From Clostridiales bacterium Firm_11 (GTDB lineage: Bacteria; Bacillota; Clostridia; Christensenellales; Aristaeellaceae), in assembly GCA_001604105.1 (NCBI GenBank), contig LVAQ01000013.1:62001-126000 (forward strand): a DNA stretch of 64,000 nucleotides. Reading direction: 5' to 3'. The position numbers were made by a program, and so were the translations under genes. Numbering within the stretch: position 1 is the first letter of the stretch; each line of letters opens with the position of its first letter. Below the pieces are notes generated by a model, which was given only the letters and a program-made list of their open reading frames with translations, was not told the DNA's origin and ran no database searches. Shown here one piece after another: positions 43,751-52,627 of this stretch.

Positions 43751-44662
43751 CTAATCCGCGTGGATGCGGTGATCCTTTTCAGCATCCACATTTACTTCGA
43801 CAATTTTCGTAATGGCGCACTGGCGTGAATAATACCATACGCTTGCAATAATCACGATGCTCCCAATGACAACCTGCACAGCCGGGATTTCATCAAAAAG
43901 CACCCATCCCAGCAGCGCGGCAAACACCGGCGCCAGCAATTTCGTCGATGCGATAAAGGATGCTCTTTCGAATTTCAGGCTATAGGAGATCATACTATGC
44001 CCAAGCATGGTACAAACCGCAGCCAGCCATAACGCGCTGAGCCAGTTGATGGGTGCCTGCCCCGCAATGGGCACCTGCAATAAGAGGCTTGCGATCCCCA
44101 GTGTGATGGCCGCGAACCCGTAGGCAACAAACGTATAGGCAGTCGTAGAACCTGCTTTGCGGCTTCGCTTGCCGATAAGAGTGTGCACGGCAATCAGCGC
44201 CGCTGCCAGCAACCCCAACAGGTTGCCTTTCAGCGCATCCGGGCTATGGGTATTCTTAGCGGTCGTGACCAGCAGGCAGCCAAGAAACGCGACGATGATT
44301 CCGCCCCAACCCTGCACGCTGATGGGTTCCCGAAAGAAGATTCGAGCGCCGACAGCCACAAAGAAAACTTCACTGCATGCCAGTACCACCGCTGCGGCGA
44401 TGGACGTATTCTTGACGGATTCAAAATAACACAGGAAATGTAACCCAAGCAAAACGCCGCTGGCAGCATAACTGAGAAAAACACGACGGTCAAGGCTTGC
44501 CAACTCCTTACGGTATCGGGTAAGCGCCAACGGCACAAGCATTCCTGTAGCAAGCAGAAGGCGAACCAACGCCAGCCAAACCGAAGGGGCACTGGCAAAT
44601 CGTACCGCGATCGAGGATGTAGACATGCAAGCCACCGCAAACACAACCAGAAGTTTGATCAT
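43751..44662 (-). CDS. EamA/DMT-family transporter
   Basis: 303 residues with about ten transmembrane helices in two EamA repeats. Typical segments are SVWLALVRLLLATGML, then a YAASGVLLGLHFLCYFESVKNTS helix pair, and in the second half FIASTKLLAPVFAALLGWVLFDEIP, the conserved loop after helix 8. The ATG at 44662 has GAGAGG nine bases upstream; longer frames from 44734 lack a site. It follows uxaC on the same strand but behind strong hairpins and a possible own promoter. The substrate is unknown; sugar-acid or amino-acid transport is possible given the neighbours. Confidence 0.9.
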   Translation of the reverse strand: MIKLLVVFAVACMSTSSIAVRFASAPSVWLALVRLLLATGMLVPLALTRYRKELASLDRRVFLSYAASGVLLGLHFLCYFESVKNTSIAAAVVLACSEVFFVAVGARIFFREPISVQGWGGIIVAFLGCLLVTTAKNTHSPDALKGNLLGLLAAALIAVHTLIGKRSRKAGSTTAYTFVAYGFAAITLGIASLLLQVPIAGQAPINWLSALWLAAVCTMLGHSMISYSLKFERASFIASTKLLAPVFAALLGWVLFDEIPAVQVVIGSIVIIASVWYYSRQCAITKIVEVNVDAEKDHRIHAD

Positions 44663-44720
44663 GATAACCATCCTCTCTTGACTTCCACATCCATTAAGCC
44701 TATGTGGCGTATGGTCATCA

Positions 44721-44832
44721 TGAAGTATGCGCATACGTCAAGTTTATGAAGCAGGGGTAACGCCTGCGTCATAAAAGGCGTTACCCCTGCCGCATCCATA
44801 GGTTTGATTTCGCTTGCTCCACGGAGCAAGCG
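44721..44832. promoter_or_regulatory. Cluster of three palindromes between uxaC and the EamA gene
   Basis: First, TGAaGTATGCGCATACgTCA (44721-44740): perfect dyad except one pair, overlapping a TTGACG -35-like element on the minus strand. Second, a perfect 15-bp stem (44751-44765 with 44776-44790), probably a terminator of the uronate operon, though without T tract. Third, CGCTTGCTCC-AC-GGAGCAAGCG (44811-44832). The first looks like an operator of the EamA gene. Confidence 0.55.
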
Positions 44833-44934
44833 CGAATGCCATCCGCTGCTATCATAAACCTTTTTCGTTCATGCGTAAAGCGTCTGCCTTAAGAAAGGTG
44901 CTTCGCTCTCGTTCAAGGGCTTCCAACACTGCTT

Positions 44935-46329
44935 TCATCGTGCCATTAGCCGTTCGATGTTGCCATAACAAATATCCTGTACCATCCGCCCCAACCGCTC
45001 CATATCCGGTGCGATTTCGCCTTCCTCCATCCACGTGCCCAAAATGTTGCACAGGATACGGCGAAAGTACTCAAACCGCGGGTAGGACGTGAAAGAACGG
45101 CTATCCGTCAGCATACCCACAAATCGTGATAACATGCCAAGGTTCGCAAGCGTGGTCATCTGCTGTACCATGCCATCCCGGTGATCATTGAACCACCATG
45201 CGGAACCAAACTGCATTTTGCCTGCCAGCCCGCCATCCGCAAAATTCCCCAGCATCGTGCCAAGCACATAATTATCCTTTGGATTCAGGCAATACAGGAT
45301 TGTCTTAGGCATCCCGCGCTCGTTAACACTGTTAAGGAAACGCCCAAGCGGTTCGGCAATGCAGCAATCACCGATGGAATCAAAGCCTGTATCTGCACCG
45401 AGCCTGCGGGTCATGGCGGCATTGACGCGCCGCATGGGGCCAATGTGCAACTGCATGACCATGCCATATTGATGGTACAGTGCCGCCAGGTATTGAAGCA
45501 TATGGGTTTTATACTGCTCTTCTTCCAGCAGTGTGAGCGCTTCGCCCCTTAGCGCACGGCGGAGTATCCCGTCCACTGCCGCCTCGTCCGCCTCCGCATA
45601 GGGCACATAGGAAAACGCGTGATCAGATACGCGGCAGCCCATTTCATCAAAGAATGCTAGCCTTTTCGCAAGCACCTCCTTGAGGGTTGCTAAATCGCTT
45701 ACTTCTGCCACTGCCGCTTGCCCAAGCCTTTCCAGATAGGCGGAGAAACCGGGGTTTCGCACATCCAAAGCCTGATCAGGCCGGAAGGAAGGCAGCACAT
45801 TCACGGGGAATGTGCCTTCCTCCCGCAACAGCTTGTGATAACATAGATCATCCGCTGGATCGTCCGTCGAGCAAAGCGTGCGAACGTTAGAGCGCAAGAT
45901 CATCTGCCGCGTGGTTAGCCCATCACGCAGCACACGGTTGGCTCTCTCCCAAATGGCGGGCGCAGTAACCTCGTTAAGGGGTTCCTCAATCGCAAAATAA
46001 CGTTGCAGTTCAAGGTGTGTCCAATGATACAGCGGGTTACCCACGGCATTGGCCACAGTACGCGCATAGGCCATGAACTTCTCTTCATCCGGTGCGTCAC
46101 CGGTAATCAGTCTTTCATCCACGCCGTCCAATCGCATGGCGCGCCATTTATAATGATCGCCGGAAAGCCAAACCTGGGTCAGGTTGTCATACCTACGATC
46201 TTCATAAATTTCACGCACCACCACATGGCAATGATAATCGTTAATGGGCATGGCCGCCGCATAATGATGATACAGCGCTTTTGCTGCATCATTGTTCAGT
46301 AGAAAGTTCTCATCCATAAATGGTTTCAT
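44935..46329 (-). CDS. uxaC: Glucuronate (uronate) isomerase
   Basis: 464 residues, metal-dependent TIM barrel of the amidohydrolase superfamily. Motifs: FMDENFLLNNDAAKALYHHYA, the MPINDYHCHV metal motif (His-x-His), TLCSTDDPADDL near residue 150, LHIGPMRRVN and GSAWWFNDHRDGM near residue 370. It isomerises D-glucuronate to fructuronate, and galacturonate to tagaturonate. With UxuB and UxuA upstream in the same operon, glucuronate is the likely substrate. AAGGAG precedes the ATG. It is the last uronate gene before the palindrome cluster. Confidence 0.95.
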   Translation of the reverse strand: MKPFMDENFLLNNDAAKALYHHYAAAMPINDYHCHVVVREIYEDRRYDNLTQVWLSGDHYKWRAMRLDGVDERLITGDAPDEEKFMAYARTVANAVGNPLYHWTHLELQRYFAIEEPLNEVTAPAIWERANRVLRDGLTTRQMILRSNVRTLCSTDDPADDLCYHKLLREEGTFPVNVLPSFRPDQALDVRNPGFSAYLERLGQAAVAEVSDLATLKEVLAKRLAFFDEMGCRVSDHAFSYVPYAEADEAAVDGILRRALRGEALTLLEEEQYKTHMLQYLAALYHQYGMVMQLHIGPMRRVNAAMTRRLGADTGFDSIGDCCIAEPLGRFLNSVNERGMPKTILYCLNPKDNYVLGTMLGNFADGGLAGKMQFGSAWWFNDHRDGMVQQMTTLANLGMLSRFVGMLTDSRSFTSYPRFEYFRRILCNILGTWMEEGEIAPDMERLGRMVQDICYGNIERLMAR

Positions 46330-46342
46330 CGGTTGGCTCCTT

Positions 46343-47944
46343 TCAGCGCGCTTCTTGCAGGTAGCGATTCAGCGTAGCGCGTATCGCGCCAACAGCCGTG
46401 CTCATTTCCGTGAACATATGCTCGACTTTTTCCCCTAGCCCATATGCGTATAAGTCAACACCGAAGATATCCGCACGGGAAAACAACGCCTGAAGTTTCG
46501 ACTGATCTATTGGTTTCCCCAGCGCAAAATCTGCCAGCAGCGGCGTAAGCACAGGCAAGTTGGGATCCGGCGATTGCGTAAAACGCTCGCCCGCATCGTT
46601 AATACCCGTAAGGTAACGCGCATAACCCGCAAACACCAGGGGGATGAACGTCAGAACCGAAAGATCTTCCCGCCCTTGCGCAATATAGGCCTTCAACGTC
46701 TCGCCAAAGCGAACGGGGATTTTCTTGCTGGTGTCACACGCGATGCGCTGGGGGGTGTCCGGTACGAAAGGATTGGGCAACCGCTTATTGACGACTTCAT
46801 CGATAAACTGCTTTGCGCTCATGATTTTGGGATCCACCACCACCGGCAGCCCCTCAACATAGCCAATCTGACGCACAAGGCCGTCAAGGGTCTGATCCTT
46901 CATTTCTTCCGAAATCTTGGTATGTCCCAGCAGACAGCCGTAAATTGCCAGCGCGGTGTGCAGCGGGTTCAGGCATGTGCAAACCTTCATCTTCTCAATG
47001 CGATCTACCGTATCCCGATCGCCGAAAATTACCCCTGCCTTCTCCAGCGGCGGTCGGCCATTGGGGAAACGATCCTCAATGGCGAGGTATTCACATTCTT
47101 CCGCGTTCACCATGCCGGAAACATACGTGTTTTTGCCTGTCACGACTACCTGCGCACCCTCAAAGCCCTCCGCGCCGAGCATAGCAATCACTTCTTCCGA
47201 GGGGCGGGGCGTGATTTTATCGATCATTGACCACGTGAATGACACCTGCGAATCGTTTGTGAGGTACGCCAGAAAATCCTTTTCTACAAGCCCTTGCTCC
47301 GCCCATGCGGAAGCGATGGCATATACACTCTCAAAGAGAATGGTACCGTTATGGGCGCAATTATCCAGCGAAACCATTGCGATGGGTTTTTTGCCATGGC
47401 GGTAGCGCAGGTATAGCAGCCTTGTCAAGAGCGCCATAATGGAAACCGGCGCATCCATGGAAACAAAATCCTGCGCATAATGCGCAAGGGGCTTGCCCTG
47501 CGCGTCCAGTACAGAATAGCCTTTCTCGGTAATGGTCATAGAGACGATCTGCAAGCTATCGGCGGTAAAAACTTCTTCCACGCGGGCGGTATGGCTGTGG
47601 TAGCCCATTGCCTCCGCTACCGAGGCCACCACACGTTTTTCCACCGTACCGTCGCTCTTCAGTGAAACCGCAAGGCACAGGTTATCATAAGGGGTAAAAG
47701 CCTTGTCGATGATCTCCTCATCGTAGCTTTCCACAACAATCAAACCGGTATCCATATCACCGCTTTCCAGCAGTTTTTGCGCCAGCACGCAAGGGAAAGC
47801 CCGCAGAATATTGCCCGCGCCAAAATGCAGCCATGTCGGCGCTTTCTTCGTTTTCGCACACATGGCGGCGATATCAAAACCGGGCAGCAGGTACCCATGT
47901 TGTTTGTAGGCTTGATCTCCAAGGGCTGCAAGTTGTAATTTCAT
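46343..47944 (-). CDS. uxuB: Fructuronate reductase, mannitol dehydrogenase family
   Basis: 533 residues of the long-chain mannitol dehydrogenase family. N-terminal nucleotide fold with WLHFGAGNILRAFPCV (the usual G-x-G-x-x-x-R), TITEKGYSV, MVSLDNCAHNG, and the catalytic region KVCTCLNPLHTALA (Lys, Asn, His of the family). It reduces fructuronate to mannonate with NADH, between UxaC and UxuA. GGAGG precedes the start. The 187-base gap upstream, 47945-48131, contains a long imperfect stem with arms around 48045 and 48106. Tagaturonate reductase is less likely because UxuA is present. Confidence 0.9.
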   Translation of the reverse strand: MKLQLAALGDQAYKQHGYLLPGFDIAAMCAKTKKAPTWLHFGAGNILRAFPCVLAQKLLESGDMDTGLIVVESYDEEIIDKAFTPYDNLCLAVSLKSDGTVEKRVVASVAEAMGYHSHTARVEEVFTADSLQIVSMTITEKGYSVLDAQGKPLAHYAQDFVSMDAPVSIMALLTRLLYLRYRHGKKPIAMVSLDNCAHNGTILFESVYAIASAWAEQGLVEKDFLAYLTNDSQVSFTWSMIDKITPRPSEEVIAMLGAEGFEGAQVVVTGKNTYVSGMVNAEECEYLAIEDRFPNGRPPLEKAGVIFGDRDTVDRIEKMKVCTCLNPLHTALAIYGCLLGHTKISEEMKDQTLDGLVRQIGYVEGLPVVVDPKIMSAKQFIDEVVNKRLPNPFVPDTPQRIACDTSKKIPVRFGETLKAYIAQGREDLSVLTFIPLVFAGYARYLTGINDAGERFTQSPDPNLPVLTPLLADFALGKPIDQSKLQALFSRADIFGVDLYAYGLGEKVEHMFTEMSTAVGAIRATLNRYLQEAR

Positions 47945-48131
47945 CGTACTACCTCCATGTAAGGCTAAGTTGGGGATCGTATTTTCATACTAATGCATCG
48001 TTCAGGAAGGTTCATCAAAGCATTGTGGTGCTTTCATTAGGCAACTTACCCTAGCCGCCGCATTACACGCTGACACTCCCGCATTCGGCTGCCCCTGCAC
48101 AGGTAAGGTTCCCCTCCACGTGCGGCAAAGG

Positions 48132-49280
48132 CTAAAACTTGTCTTTGAAGCTGGTAATAGTGGTATCTTGAAAGGCCGCAACCTCCGTTGTCTTTTCAAA
48201 AAAGTGCGGCGCATGCGCACGCCATGCATCGGTATAATATGCACTATCCTGCGCGATGGGAAAACATACTTCCCGCTCCTGAATCGCGGATTGATAGATC
48301 CCCGTTATCAGCTCGATGCTGTTTCTTCCATCCTGCGCGGTGACCATCAGCGGCTCACGCGCGGTAATGGCACGCAGAAAATTCTGTACCTGTCCATCAT
48401 GGTTTTCCAACGCAAGTTTGGGTCTGCTTTCATAATCAGCGATCGCAGCGGCGATTTGTGCTTCGTCCGTTTCGGGAAAACCATTCTCACGTGCTCTGGA
48501 GGCAAAGGCTTGAAAGGGAATTGCCAGGCCAGCCTTTTCCATTTGAAAGGTGAGCGATTGCTGCTCGCTATGGCAAATAAGCGAACTGGTAATTTCAGCT
48601 ACACTTCCATCCGCATAACGAAGCATGGCCGATGAGAAATCCTCCTCCTCCGAATTATGGTGGCTTAGGTTGGTCATAAACGCACGCACACAAGACGGCA
48701 TTCCTTTGGCCCATAGCAGCAAGTCGATATGGTGTATGGAATGGTTCAGTGTACAGCCGCCGCCTTCGACTTCCCACCTGCCGCGCCAGTCAAGGTGGTA
48801 GTAGCTCTCCCCGCGATACCAAACCGAGTGGATGCGTGTATACAAGCTCCTGCCATATTCGCCGCTCCTGACCATATCGATTACATTTCGGATGCTGGAT
48901 ATATAGCGGGATTGCGCCACCACCGACAGTAACCTGCCTTGCTTCTCTGCTGCCGCAATCATTGCATCGCAAGCGGCCAGCGAGGGCGCCATGGGCTTTT
49001 CCAGCAGCACATGACAGCCGCTTTCCAAGGCGGCCACGGCAACCTCGCAATGCAGCCCGGGCGGCGTACACACACTCACCACATCTACACAGGCAAGTCC
49101 ATCCCGATAGTCTGCGATGGCAACGACATCGCGCAACTCATACTTCTGGATCAGCGCTTTCGCTCGCTCTGTATTCTGATCCGCAAGATGCGTGATGTGT
49201 ACGCCTTCCTCCGCATGCAAATACCCTTCGATATGCGCCGGTGCGATTCCGCCGCAGCCCACAATCATAACCCTAAACAT
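48132..49280 (-). CDS. Gfo/Idh/MocA-family oxidoreductase
   Basis: 382 residues. The Rossmann start is VMIVGCGGIAPAHIEGY, with VSVCTPPGLHCEVAVAALESGCHVLLEKPMA holding the EKP motif whose Lys is catalytic; the C-terminal domain includes GGGCTLNHSIHHIDLLLW, the HHxD signature. Members oxidise or reduce sugars and inositols with NAD(P). In this operon it lies between uxuA and uxuB and may handle a uronate derivative, such as removing a protecting or side group or oxidising an oligosaccharide end. The exact substrate is unknown. GGAGGG precedes the start, and a large hairpin lies just upstream. Confidence 0.92.
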   Translation of the reverse strand: MFRVMIVGCGGIAPAHIEGYLHAEEGVHITHLADQNTERAKALIQKYELRDVVAIADYRDGLACVDVVSVCTPPGLHCEVAVAALESGCHVLLEKPMAPSLAACDAMIAAAEKQGRLLSVVAQSRYISSIRNVIDMVRSGEYGRSLYTRIHSVWYRGESYYHLDWRGRWEVEGGGCTLNHSIHHIDLLLWAKGMPSCVRAFMTNLSHHNSEEEDFSSAMLRYADGSVAEITSSLICHSEQQSLTFQMEKAGLAIPFQAFASRARENGFPETDEAQIAAAIADYESRPKLALENHDGQVQNFLRAITAREPLMVTAQDGRNSIELITGIYQSAIQEREVCFPIAQDSAYYTDAWRAHAPHFFEKTTEVAAFQDTTITSFKDKF

Positions 49281-49298
49281 GCCTGCCCTCCTAATAAT

Positions 49299-49365
49299 GC
49301 CCGCCTTCAGACCGTCATGCTGAACATCCTGGGTAAGGATGGCATATACCGGTCAGAAGGCGGGC
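49299..49365 (-). repeat. 67-base three-part hairpin between uxuA and the Gfo/Idh gene
   Basis: Outer arms of 16 bases (49299-49314 with 49350-49365) pair except for one A-A. Inside, ATGC/GCAT and CATCCT/AGGATG continue the stem to a GGGTA loop (49331-49335). On the minus strand it lies right before the ribosome binding site of the Gfo/Idh gene. It may be a terminator with read-through, an mRNA stabiliser of uxuA or a repeat element. No T tract follows. Confidence 0.6.
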
Positions 49366-49377
49366 AATGGTTATGCG

Positions 49378-50445
49378 TTAGCTTTTCTGGCGTTTGATTG
49401 CGTCGTACAGTCCTAACAGATACTGGCTGCCCAGCGCCCGATCATACAGACCGTAACCCGGCATGGAGATTTCACCCCAGATCGCTCGGCCATGATCAGG
49501 GCGCATCGGTCCCTCAAAGCCGATATCCACAAACGCTTCCATGATGGCATACATATCCAGCGAGCCATCCACAGCATAGTGCGCCGATTCCTCAAATACG
49601 CCCGGAGCCGTATGCTTGGTGTTGCGCATATGCGCAAAATGGATGCGTCCTTTCAGGCTTCGAATGATATCGGGGATATCATTGCTTGGATCGGACGACA
49701 GCGAGCCCGTGCAAAGCGTTACGCCGTTATGCGGGTTGGGCACGGCTTCCATCACGCGCAGCAGCTTTTCCTTGCTGGATATGATGCGCGGAAGTCCAAA
49801 CACAGACCAGCACGGATCATCAATATGGATGGCCATGTTTACATCATTATCATCGCAAACGGGCATGATTGCTTTGAGGAAGTAGACAAGGTTTTCAAAC
49901 AGCTTTTCCTCTGTGACGCCTTTGTAAAGGTCAAACAGCTCCCGAATGTGCACCATACGCTCAGGCTCCCACCCGGGCAGTACAAAACCATTGCTGCCGC
50001 CATCCAGTTGTTTGAACATTCCTTCCGGATCAATCAGATCAATCTTGGTCTGATCATACGCCAGCACAGTAGAGCCATCCGGACGGGGTTTTGCCAAATC
50101 AGAGCGCGTCCAGTCAAAAACCGGCATGAAGTTATAGCAAATCAGTTTGATGCCTTCGCTGCCTAACTTACGGATGGTGTTGATATAGTTTTGGATATAC
50201 GCGTCCCTATCCGGCGTGCCGACCTTAATCGCGTCATGAATGTTGACGCTCTCAATCCCCAGCAGTTGCAAACCTGCATCCGTGACTTGCTTTTTCAGCT
50301 CTTGGATTGCGGGAAGCGCCCACTCATCGCCGGGTTTCGTATCGTACAACGTACTGATGATACCCACCATGCCTGGGATCTGGCGTATCTGCCACAGCTT
50401 GACGGTGTCAAAGCTTTCGCCAAACCAGCGGAAACTCATTTTCAT
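49378..50445 (-). CDS. uxuA: Mannonate dehydratase
   Basis: 355 residues, metal-dependent TIM barrel. Typical: MSFRWFGESFDTVKLWQIRQIPG at the N-terminus, the YNFMPVFDWTRSDL segment near residue 105, MAIHIDDPCWSVFGLPRI near residue 205 (metal and substrate His), FAHMRNTKH, and MRPDHGRAIWGE near residue 315. It removes water from D-mannonate to give 2-keto-3-deoxygluconate. Both typical UxuA DxCWS and RPDHGR regions are intact. The downstream kinase and aldolase are not in the window. Confidence 0.96.
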   Translation of the reverse strand: MKMSFRWFGESFDTVKLWQIRQIPGMVGIISTLYDTKPGDEWALPAIQELKKQVTDAGLQLLGIESVNIHDAIKVGTPDRDAYIQNYINTIRKLGSEGIKLICYNFMPVFDWTRSDLAKPRPDGSTVLAYDQTKIDLIDPEGMFKQLDGGSNGFVLPGWEPERMVHIRELFDLYKGVTEEKLFENLVYFLKAIMPVCDDNDVNMAIHIDDPCWSVFGLPRIISSKEKLLRVMEAVPNPHNGVTLCTGSLSSDPSNDIPDIIRSLKGRIHFAHMRNTKHTAPGVFEESAHYAVDGSLDMYAIMEAFVDIGFEGPMRPDHGRAIWGEISMPGYGLYDRALGSQYLLGLYDAIKRQKS

Positions 50446-50478
50446 CTTGTGTTCACGTCCTTACTTTCGTCCCATCCC

Positions 50479-51762
50479 TTATGCGTAGAGCAGGTTGGGC
50501 AGCCACATCACCAAATCCGGGAGGAAAACCAGCGCAAGCACCAGCAGGATGACTGCCGCATAAAAGGGTATGGTCTCTTTGAAATACTGCTCCACAGGGC
50601 AATCCAGAATATCACAGACGGTGTACAGCGCCGTGCCAACAGGTGGCGTCATGCATCCCATGGTAACAATGGTCATCATACAAATGCCGAAGTGTACGGG
50701 ATCTACGCCCATGTGCCCCAGTACGGGCAAGAACAGCGGTGTCAGTAGCATGATGTTGACATTGCTGTCAATAAACATGCCCAGCACAACCAACAACAGA
50801 ACGATCATAATCATCATGATGCTGGGATTGTTCGTCAACCCAAACAGGAATCTTGTCAGCAGGCCGGGCGCATCCACGATGGTGAGCGCTTTGCCAAAAA
50901 TGCCCGACATCGCGATAATCAGAATGATACCGCCGTTATCGATGAAAGAATCCTTGAGCGCCGCCTTGAAGTTTTTCCAGGTAAGCTCTTTGTATACAAA
51001 CGCGCCTACGATAATGGCATAGACAACCGCAAAGGCGCCCGCTTCGGTTGGTGTAAACAGTCCAAAGCGAATCCCAATAATCAGGATCAGCGGAAAAACC
51101 AACGCCCAGAAAGATTTCTTAAGCTCGCGGCCGATTTCCTTCCACGAGGGTTTCTTAACATCTGCCGGAGGTAAGTCGAATTTACGTCGTTTAGCGGTAA
51201 TTCGCACAGTCGTCATCAGCACGGTCATCATCATGAGTCCAGGAATGATGCCTGCCACAAACAGCTTGCCGATGGATACCCCGCCGACAAATCCATAGAG
51301 AATCAACCCAAGCGAGGGCGGTATAGTTGCCGTAATCAACGATGTCAGGCAAATTACGCCGCCAGCATAACCTTTGGTGTAGCCGCGTTTGATCATTTCC
51401 GGCCCCAGAACGCGCGCCTCCATGGACGCATCGGCAACAGCCGAGCCGGAAACGCCGCCCATTAACGTTGAAAGCAGCACCGAAACCTGTGCGATGCCCC
51501 CCACCATGCGGCGGGTAACAAGCCTTGAAAAGCTGATCAGGTTCTTGGTAATGCCGGTACGGTTCATTAAGTTACCGGCAAAGATAAAGAAAGGAACCGC
51601 TAGAAACGCAATGGATTGCGTCTGCGTAATCACGTACTGCGCAAGCACATCCATGCTGCGTCCGGCAGAAATAAACCATGCCATACCCGCGCCGCCAATG
51701 ACAAACGCAATGGGCACGTTGATCAACAGGAGGAGCAGAAATACGATCATTAACGCTACCAT
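50479..51762 (-). CDS. dctM: TRAP transporter large permease (DctM)
   Basis: 427 residues with about 12 membrane helices. Signatures: FVIGGAGMAWFI, FFIFAGNLMNRTGIT near residue 60, the GGVSGSAVADASMEARVLGPEMIKRGY motif near residue 105, ATIPPSLGLILYG, and the C-terminal TMGCMTPPVGTALYTVCDI. It is the sodium-coupled membrane subunit importing carboxylate-containing substrates, here probably uronates. AAGGAGG lies 11 bases upstream, beside the DctQ stop. The uxuA gene follows. Confidence 0.95.
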   Translation of the reverse strand: MVALMIVFLLLLLINVPIAFVIGGAGMAWFISAGRSMDVLAQYVITQTQSIAFLAVPFFIFAGNLMNRTGITKNLISFSRLVTRRMVGGIAQVSVLLSTLMGGVSGSAVADASMEARVLGPEMIKRGYTKGYAGGVICLTSLITATIPPSLGLILYGFVGGVSIGKLFVAGIIPGLMMMTVLMTTVRITAKRRKFDLPPADVKKPSWKEIGRELKKSFWALVFPLILIIGIRFGLFTPTEAGAFAVVYAIIVGAFVYKELTWKNFKAALKDSFIDNGGIILIIAMSGIFGKALTIVDAPGLLTRFLFGLTNNPSIMMIMIVLLLVVLGMFIDSNVNIMLLTPLFLPVLGHMGVDPVHFGICMMTIVTMGCMTPPVGTALYTVCDILDCPVEQYFKETIPFYAAVILLVLALVFLPDLVMWLPNLLYA

Positions 51763-51764
51763 AC

Positions 51765-52352
51765 TTATTGTACCTCCTTTGGATCATCCAGATTCACAGG
51801 AATCTGATCAACGCCCGCGTTTTCCTCGCCCAGGCCTTCATCTTCCCTTGCCATCTCGCTTTTGAGTGTGTATGCGTCATCACCAAAATGCGCAAACAAC
51901 TTTCCAATCTTGGTTAAACAGGTAATGATCATCATGATGCCGCATATGGGCATGGCAGCTGTAACCGCGCCATAACCGATCCCAAAGCTCGCCAGCGTAT
52001 TGAAGGGTCGATCCCCGTTGATTTGCATGATCCTGAAACCACCGCGGATCAGCACCAGCAGCATTGCGATGATAATGGTATAGACAATCAACGCGAGTAC
52101 CTTTTGCCCTTTCGGGGTGAACTTTTTAGAAACGATATCCATGCCAACCAGCCGCAGGTGACGCATCGCGACATCCGCGCCTAAAAACGCTGTCCAACTA
52201 AATAGCAGCATGGAAAGATCGTCCGCGTAGATGATTGGTTTGTCAAAAAGGCGAAGAACCGCGTTGAGGAACGTCAGGGTTACAATGATGATAAAGCCGA
52301 CGCCCACCATTATCTCCTCGGCTTTACAATAGTATCGATAAGCCTTGCTCAT
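51765..52352 (-). CDS. dctQ: TRAP transporter small permease (DctQ)
   Basis: 195 residues, four membrane helices (about 15-35, 50-70, 90-115, 130-155). Typical DctQ features are VTLFLNAVLRLF-like TLTFLNAVLRLF near residue 25 and LLFSWTAFLGADVAMRHLRLVGMDIV near residue 50, with the conserved W-x-xFLGA. A charged C-terminal tail of about 40 residues is longer than usual. AGGAGG precedes the start. It lies 275 bases after dctP, across an intrinsic terminator. Confidence 0.92.
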   Translation of the reverse strand: MSKAYRYYCKAEEIMVGVGFIIIVTLTFLNAVLRLFDKPIIYADDLSMLLFSWTAFLGADVAMRHLRLVGMDIVSKKFTPKGQKVLALIVYTIIIAMLLVLIRGGFRIMQINGDRPFNTLASFGIGYGAVTAAMPICGIMMIITCLTKIGKLFAHFGDDAYTLKSEMAREDEGLGEENAGVDQIPVNLDDPKEVQ

Positions 52353-52557
52353 ACTGTTTCCTCCTGCTGGGGCATCGTGCCATGTTTGTTATGGATACGA
52401 AACGAACTCCGCTTCCTTCTCCATCGTTCCAAGTGAACACACAGCTTCGAATGGCTTTTACAAAGCTTGTTCCTTGATTGCTTTCCCAGGTTGCACAAAC
52501 TGGCAATGGGAATTGCACTCCATAGAAGTATGCGAAACCGTCTTGATCGTCAATTTG

Positions 52558-52592
52558 AAAAAGTGCGGTGGCACCGCAGCGATGCCACCGCA
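52558..52592 (-). terminator. Intercistronic terminator between dctP and dctQ
   Basis: TGCGGTGGCA and TGCCACCGCA (52564-52573, 52583-52592) form a perfect 10-bp stem; on the minus strand CTTTTTC follows. It likely lowers dctQM expression relative to dctP, as common for binding protein genes. The rest of 52353-52627 shows no convincing gene; a second small hairpin AGCCAC/GTGGCT lies near 52597-52614. Confidence 0.75.
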
Positions 52593-52627
52593 GGGTAGCC
52601 ACAGGTATGTGGCTTCGTTCGCAGCGC

